Shown here in pieces: positions 58,501-64,000 of a DNA stretch of 64,000 nt; within the stretch, counting starts at the first letter, position 1, and each line of letters opens with the position of its first letter. Made by a program: the position numbers and the translations under genes. Under the pieces are notes generated by a model. It was not told the origin of the DNA. It saw only the letters and a program-made list of their open reading frames with translations, and ran no database searches. This DNA is from Agroathelia rolfsii (taxonomy: Eukaryota > Basidiomycota > Agaricomycetes > Amylocorticiales > Amylocorticiaceae), in the NCBI GenBank assembly GCA_018343915.1, contig JABRWF010000003.1, positions 186,001 through 250,000 of the forward strand, in the 5' to 3' direction.

Positions 58501-60392
58501 TTATTGTAAACCGGTGGGTCCTACTGTTGTGCCGCCCAAACTCAGTGGTGCGAGCTTGCTAGCTAGGTCTGTTCCTGGAGGGGGAAAGGACGTGGAGGGA
58601 GTAGTTGTGCCAGAAATCTGTCCCAAAGCTCGCCACTGTCCCGATTCTTCGCATCGTCGAGCGGCATCGAGCAACACACGGTATAACGTTTCATTGAACC
58701 CTATACACTGCAGCGCAATGCATGCTACTTTGAGAGCGCCTGCTGCATAAAGCTGTCCGATCTCATAAATATTTTGCGGCGAGATGTTCTTCCGTCCTGT
58801 CAGGGTGTCTTTAATAATCGCCTGAGTTGTCTAGAAGGGGACAAAAATGAGGCGGACACAAATATCGAGCCGCCGTGAAGGGACGTACATCACTTGAAAG
58901 TGTTTCCCACTCTTTAGGCGTTAGGTCTGCTAGACGCTGTGCCTGATAAACCCCAGCATAATACCATTTGCCATCGCGGTGATAGAAACAATCTTTACGA
59001 AGATAGTGTTAGTGGAAATCGTGAACCACAGCCATGGGGCCAACCTATAGGCTGATTTAATTTGCCAAACACATCGACAGGCGCCCAGCGATGAGCCGTG
59101 CTGACACGCGGATTTGTTGTACACTTGAAAACCGGAGCGAGTAAAAATCCATGTTCTTCACGATCCGGACACCAGCGCGTTGTTGACTGTTGAAATGCGA
59201 TATGATTGCTGAGACTACATTGGGATAAGATGATGATATAAGCAAACGAAAATATGAAAAAATAACAGACATGGAGAGAAATGGCTGAACGGGAAAAAAA
59301 TAAATTAAGTCGTTGAAAATGTCAAAGCGAAGCCATAACTTACTGGAGGGATTGTTCCTAAGAAATCGTTCAAGGCGAAAGAATTTGGGATCACAATTGG
59401 TGTAAGAGCATCTTCCGGTATACCAGGAGGTAAAGGCAGTAGAGAGAGTCTAGCATAGCGGGCATGTGTTACAGTTTCACCATCTTCCCGGAAGAGTGGA
59501 GTCTCCTGTAATTAATGAGAATTGTATAAATGCATAGTATTGGCGACTGTACATGATAACACATTTCCGTGAGTTCTTCGGATGTTGACGCCTGAAAAAC
59601 TCTTTGAGTGTTTGAATTATCAAAAGTAGGATAGATCAGAGCAGGATAAGGAGATGCAAGAGAACTAGGCATAGGAGGACTCGTAGTAGGGCGAGAAGGA
59701 ACAGAGAGTGGGTTAGCTAGTTGAGAGTTCAAGAGACGTGGTCCATTTATGTCCACGGGTCGACCAAACTCCTGCTTAAATTTAGCTGGGCTCGTATAAG
59801 TATACAATCAACGAACCGAGTGAGGTCTTGCAATCTGTTCCGCTTCATAACTTGGAGGAGGTTCGATGCGCACAAAAGATCTATGATTTTGATTTTCCTT
59901 ATCATGTTGCTTGATAGAACTGAGTTCCTTTGATAGAGACGAGACAGTGGTGCGAAGAAGGAGCATTTCAGCGGTGTTGGCCGAGAATTCATTAGATGCA
60001 GTGTCTCTCTGAGAAAGTCTTAGATCCTGAAGCTCTCGTTTAAGGTTATCTCTTTCCAGAGCCAATGAGTCCAGCGTCCGAGTCTTTTGATTAAGAGAGG
60101 AGTAAGCTTCATGAAGACGCTGTGCTAAGGTATCCCGAGCGCTTATAGCTTCAGTAAGGTGCATGCGTTCGATCTGTAGTTCTATGGACAACTCTGCTGT
60201 CCTATATGCATCCTAACAAAAGAATTGAACACACCAGGGGACTTCAGATAAGACAAAGAAATTTACTTTAAGTTCGAAAAAGCCGTTTGTTCTTTGTGTA
60301 TCTTCGGAGGATTTCATAGTAGAAAGCGGTGGTCGAATGCTCTGGATTTTCGTGTCTCCGTAGATATCTTGAAAAAACGGAGATACTGACAT
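58501..60392 (-). CDS. coiled-coil protein with DUF6697-like C-terminal domain, 506 aa
   Basis: Model: complement(join(58501..58830,58889..58992,59045..59214,59271..59284,59344..59505,59553..59771,59817..60212,60267..60392)); seven introns of 45-59 nt, 1521 nt. Residues ~40-150 form a coiled coil (ELSIELQIERMHLTEAI, LAQRLHEAYSSLNQKT, LALERDNLKRELQDLRL). After a Pro/Ser-rich linker comes the conserved part: LPLPPGIPEDALTPIVIP, STTRWCPDREEHGFLLAPVF, CTTNPRVSTAHRWAPVDVFG, CFYHRDGKWYYAGVYQA and GQLYAAGALKVACIALQCIGF, which I associate with the basidiomycete DUF6697 family (function unknown). A 14-nt microexon (59271-59284) is needed to join these in frame. The start is uncertain: an upstream ATG at 60561 (MADVADRYY, donor at 60534) could splice directly to 60212. 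Confidence 0.68.
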
Positions 60393-60826
60393 CCTGAATG
60401 GATGAGCGAGAAAAAATTTACCGCCTAAGGCCCAAGAAATTACGGGTAGCGGATCCAGCCCTTCAATATGAAGGCCAGAAATCAAGAGATAATAATTCAC
60501 CAGCCTGAGAAGAAAAGTTGAACGAGTCACTTACGTAATATCGATCAGCCACATCAGCCATACCATCCGTACACTTCTCACGTACTCAAGTAGATAGAAT
60601 TTCAAGTGAAAACCCCGAGTTCATACGTATATATGCCATCAAGATATGCTTTTCAAAAACATGCAAAAAGGTTATTAAAAGTATCTTTACAGTCGTTTAA
60701 TTATTGAGATTGATCAAATACAAGAAATAATATACACTGATGACTATCACAAACATTTGAGCCGAAGGATCATCATGATCTCATAGCTCACAGTCAAAAC
60801 CCGATTTACTCAGCCATTAACAATGT
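60393..60826. other. intergenic; possible extra 5' exon of the coiled-coil gene
   Basis: 434 bp between the two minus-strand genes. 60535-60561 may be an alternative first exon. The remainder is AT-rich without features. Confidence 0.45.
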
Positions 60827-63800
60827 CTACTCGTCGTATTGCGTAAGCTGGGTACACACAGAAATCAGTTTGCTTCTTGTGATATGATATACAAGAAAAT
60901 CTTACATCAAGGGTCAGAGTACGAGAGCTGTTGACGTCCTGGTCGCGATAAATGCCGACAAGGGACTCTCCGCGTTCGTACAGCGAGTTCTTCAGACTGA
61001 TAACGACAAATTGGAATGATTCGGATGCATGATCACGAATGTATTGTGCAATCTTGGCCACGTTAGTGTTATCGAGAGCGGCATCCACCTCATCCAAAAC
61101 GAAGAAAGGAGCAGGTCGGTAGCTAGCCAATGATAATGACGGTCAGGTAACGTCGCAGAAGTGAGGAGAGATGAGAAGGATACCTGTGAATGGCGAAAAG
61201 AAGAGCTAGGGCAGCAACTGTTTTCTCGCCTCCGGAGAGTTGATCCATGTCGCGGAATTGCTTCATGGGTGGCATGGCATGATATTGGATGCCACCATTG
61301 TACGGTTCCTGGAATAACATGAGATTCGCACCCTGTCATGCTTATGTAGACATACCTCGCTGTCCTCTAAACTAAGATAGGCAACACCTCCTTGTCGAGA
61401 AATCTTTCCTTTAGTCAAATCTTTATAAATTTGATCGATCCTCCGGGATATGTGATTGTAGGCTTTATTGAATAACTCGCATCTAAGAACCAGAATCAAG
61501 CTCGTATCCTTATTGCTTAGCAAAGCAACTCACCTCCTGGCTTTGACATCGTTGAAATCATCACGGGCTTTCTTGGACTCTTTTCGTGCTTGATCGGCTT
61601 CTTTTTCGGTATCAATGAGTTTGGCTTCGACATCTTCCAGCCTATCGCACAGTCAGAAACAGTTTATTGAGCGCAATTTCCGTAATACCTTTCAATAGCT
61701 TTCATATTCGGAGCCATCTTCTCGATTTCAGCATTCAGCTTGGTTATCAAATTGTCATATTCGGCCAAGGCCTCAGTTGGGGGCGCCTAAATATTGTATG
61801 AGAACAAGATTTGCTTCGTATAGCCCTGAATACGCACCTCTCGCTCATCTTCATCCAAAATGTCAAAATCAACTTCAATGCCATAGTCTTCAATATTCTC
61901 GATACTTTGTGTGCCGTCTTCTGCTTTGTCGACATCCATTGCAGTTTGTTCCCGAAGATTGGAATCATCCATTGGTACATGTCTTAGATTACCACGATTC
62001 AGAGGTAATTTGATTTCTTCCAACCGACATTTACGATAGAGAGCAGATCTTTCAGCAGCAGATTCTTGGATACTGTCATTCTATGGGACAATAACAAACC
62101 AATTAGATATATCATCAATGGCTTGAAAAGTGAAGTCGATACCATGGTGGAGATTTCTTTGAGTGTTTGATCGAGAGCCTTCGAAGACTTTCCCATAATG
62201 CTCTTTGCTTTATCAACAGCAGAATCTGCTTGGTCTCGAGCAGCCACCACTTCACCAAGACGAATTTGTAACTGTGAAATACCAGCTTCATCTTCTTGAA
62301 TTTGTTTTTGGATACGTTCTCGATCAGCTTCCAGGCCGTGTTGGACTGATTCTTCAGATGCAATAGTGCTGTGGCATCTACTGAGTCGCTCTTCGATGCT
62401 TTGCAGTTGCTCTTCTTCAAACGATATCCTATATTCTATCTAAGAGTCATGCAAATAGTAGAAACAATCCAGAACGTACTGATTTATGATGCGAGCAATT
62501 TGTGTCTCATAACGAAGCCTCGTCTCACTTTCGGACTGGGCTAGCTTCAGCTGCCGATTTTCGTATTCGCGAATATTAGGGACGCCAATCCTATGGCAAA
62601 AGTCTTCGAATACATTGTCTTCTGCTTCATTGACGATGGATGACAGTTCTTGTATCTGTCCTACTAATTTATCATAGGCTTTTTCCAGCTGTGTCCGAGT
62701 CAGTACGATCACTTGTTATTATCTGTGGGAAACGAACTTTGGTAAGCTCAGACTGTGATTTCTTGATTTCTCTTTCAAGATGTTTGAGTTCATCCGCACT
62801 ACCAGATAAGCGGCGCTCGGAAATGGACTGTTGTTTGTGTTATTCACTCCTCTTTGTGAATTCAAGAAACGGCTCGCCTGATCATCTCTTGCGACTACTA
62901 ACGCCTGTTCCAACCTCCCTATCTCAGAAATAAGGCTTTCATCCGCTTTACCTCTTGGCTTATTTTTCTGAAGCTCCCGTAGTTGTCCCATCAGAGCGTC
63001 TCTGAGTCTGTAGAGTCCTTTTATACGAGACTTTAGAACCACTTCAAACTGAATTAGAAATAATGCCCAACCTTGAATTTCTTTTTCTTCCCACTTCTTG
63101 CCGCTACCGTGCGTACTTTTACCACCAGTCATAAGACCACTTTTATGGATAATCGTACCCTCAAGAGTAACCGCTTCAAGAGCAGTCAGCAAGTTGTACC
63201 ATATATTCCAGATATGTTACCAACCTTTAACTTCCTGGTTTTTCTCCCAGCAAACGTATCGCGCTACATCGATCGTATCGCAGACGAGAGCATTTCCGCA
63301 CGCATGATGCATGGCCCGCTCAACAACATTCTCAAATTGGATGCAATCCACCGCTAACCGAGCGCCCTTGGCAAATGATCGGAATTTGTCATTAATTGGC
63401 TTTACCTGGATTGTGTCAAGAGGAATAAAAGTAGCCTGGCCCGCTCGTTGATTGCGCAGGTACTAAATTCATGTGAGAAAAGGCCATGCTGAAGAGAAGG
63501 AATGAAAAGGCACTTCAATACAATCGATGGCCGTCTTTTCCTCGTCCACAACGATAGCGTCAATGTTGCGACCGAGAATAACTGACACGGCTGTCTCATA
63601 TTTGCGCGCAATCGGCTTGCATAAGTCGACAACACGACCACGAACACCTACAAGGGTAATTAGGATAATTGAGGTCGAAGGAAAAGTTAGGGGTACCTGG
63701 AAATATACGCTGAAGACTGGCCAGATTTTCCTTCTGCTTGACGTCCCTGTCGCTTTCATTTTTGTCCAGGCCGGCCTGCAAGATTTGACCCATGACAGAT

Positions 63801-64000
63801 TCCAGCTTCTCATTTGCCTCAGCCTCTAATTGACTGATAAAATATAAGATATTGGCCATTGAAGCCGCGTGAAAAGAAACTAACGTTATACGGGCTCGCT
63901 CCGATTGATGATTTTGTAGCTCCTGTTTTACATTTGCCAGTGAAGCGGATAATTCTGCGATCTTTTCCGAGAGCTCCGTGTTACGCTCTTTTTCCTTACG
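60827..64000 (-). CDS. SMC1: cohesin subunit SMC1, C-terminal 796 residues (5' end beyond window)
   Basis: ATPase arm of the cohesin ring. Model: complement(join(60827..60847,60906..61122,61184..61308,61356..61482,61534..61641,61689..61786,61838..62080,62143..62428,62480..62688,62738..62827,62878..63017,63072..63173,63225..63462,63514..63647,63697..63833,63885..>64000)); 15 introns of 47-62 nt. The hinge is near 63200-63700 ([49 protein letters not shown]). A long coiled coil follows, then the C-terminal ATPase lobe: [17 protein letters not shown], the ABC signature [18 protein letters not shown], and Walker B with [17 protein letters not shown]. Hinge wording separates it from SMC3. Intron 62828-62877 has a GC donor (CAG|GCGAGC). 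The last exon is 21 nt and ends LTQYDE. Confidence 0.92.

Overview
The window reads as nuclear DNA of a filamentous basidiomycete, most likely an Agaricomycete. The genes are interrupted by many short introns (mostly 45-75 nt, GT-AG with some GC-AG). Several proteins belong to families I know mainly from Basidiomycota: a DUF6534-type seven-helix membrane protein, a DUF6697-like protein and an HMG-box regulator. Serendipita/Sebacinales-like fungi would fit, but I cannot fix the genus from sequence alone. All gene models were spliced by eye from reading frames, splice consensus and family motifs; no search was run.

Left part (1-24 kb): the 3' end of REV1 (+), an HMG-box transcription factor (-) followed by a 5.5 kb gene-poor stretch, a small single-pass membrane protein (+), a secreted polysaccharide-lyase-14-like protein (-), a RidA family protein (+), COX17 (-), an ADP1-like ABCG transporter with an extracellular EGF-like N-terminus (+), a HpcH/HpaI-type aldolase (+), and a GAC1-like phosphatase-1 regulatory subunit with a CBM21 domain (+).

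Middle part (24-50 kb): three tandem NmrA-like oxidoreductase genes (-), a glyoxalase-like protein (-), a large cysteine-rich furin/EGF-repeat membrane protein (+), a PP2C phosphatase (+), and a tandemly duplicated block of medium-chain dehydrogenase/reductase genes. The block has two units of about 4.1 kb, each carrying an MDR gene pair plus the tail of the neighbouring F-box gene. In the second unit the first MDR copy is a decayed pseudogene that has received a 462-bp Helitron-like element and a 270-bp solo LTR with a perfect 5-bp target duplication. Allowing for these insertions, the two units are the same length. The unit ends at a TPR/F-box/LRR gene (-).

Right part (50-64 kb): two intact DUF6534-type genes (-), each cut into 14 exons with conserved 10-, 14- and 18-nt microexons, and a decayed, 5'-truncated third copy between them. 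A short foldback element follows, then a coiled-coil/DUF6697-like gene with its own 14-nt microexon (-), and the C-terminal part of cohesin SMC1 (-), which runs off the right edge.

Housekeeping genes (REV1, COX17, RidA, GAC1-like, SMC1) flank a more fluid accessory core (24-58 kb) where tandem duplication, pseudogenisation and transposon insertion dominate. I see no prokaryote-style system, CRISPR array, rRNA or convincing tRNA.
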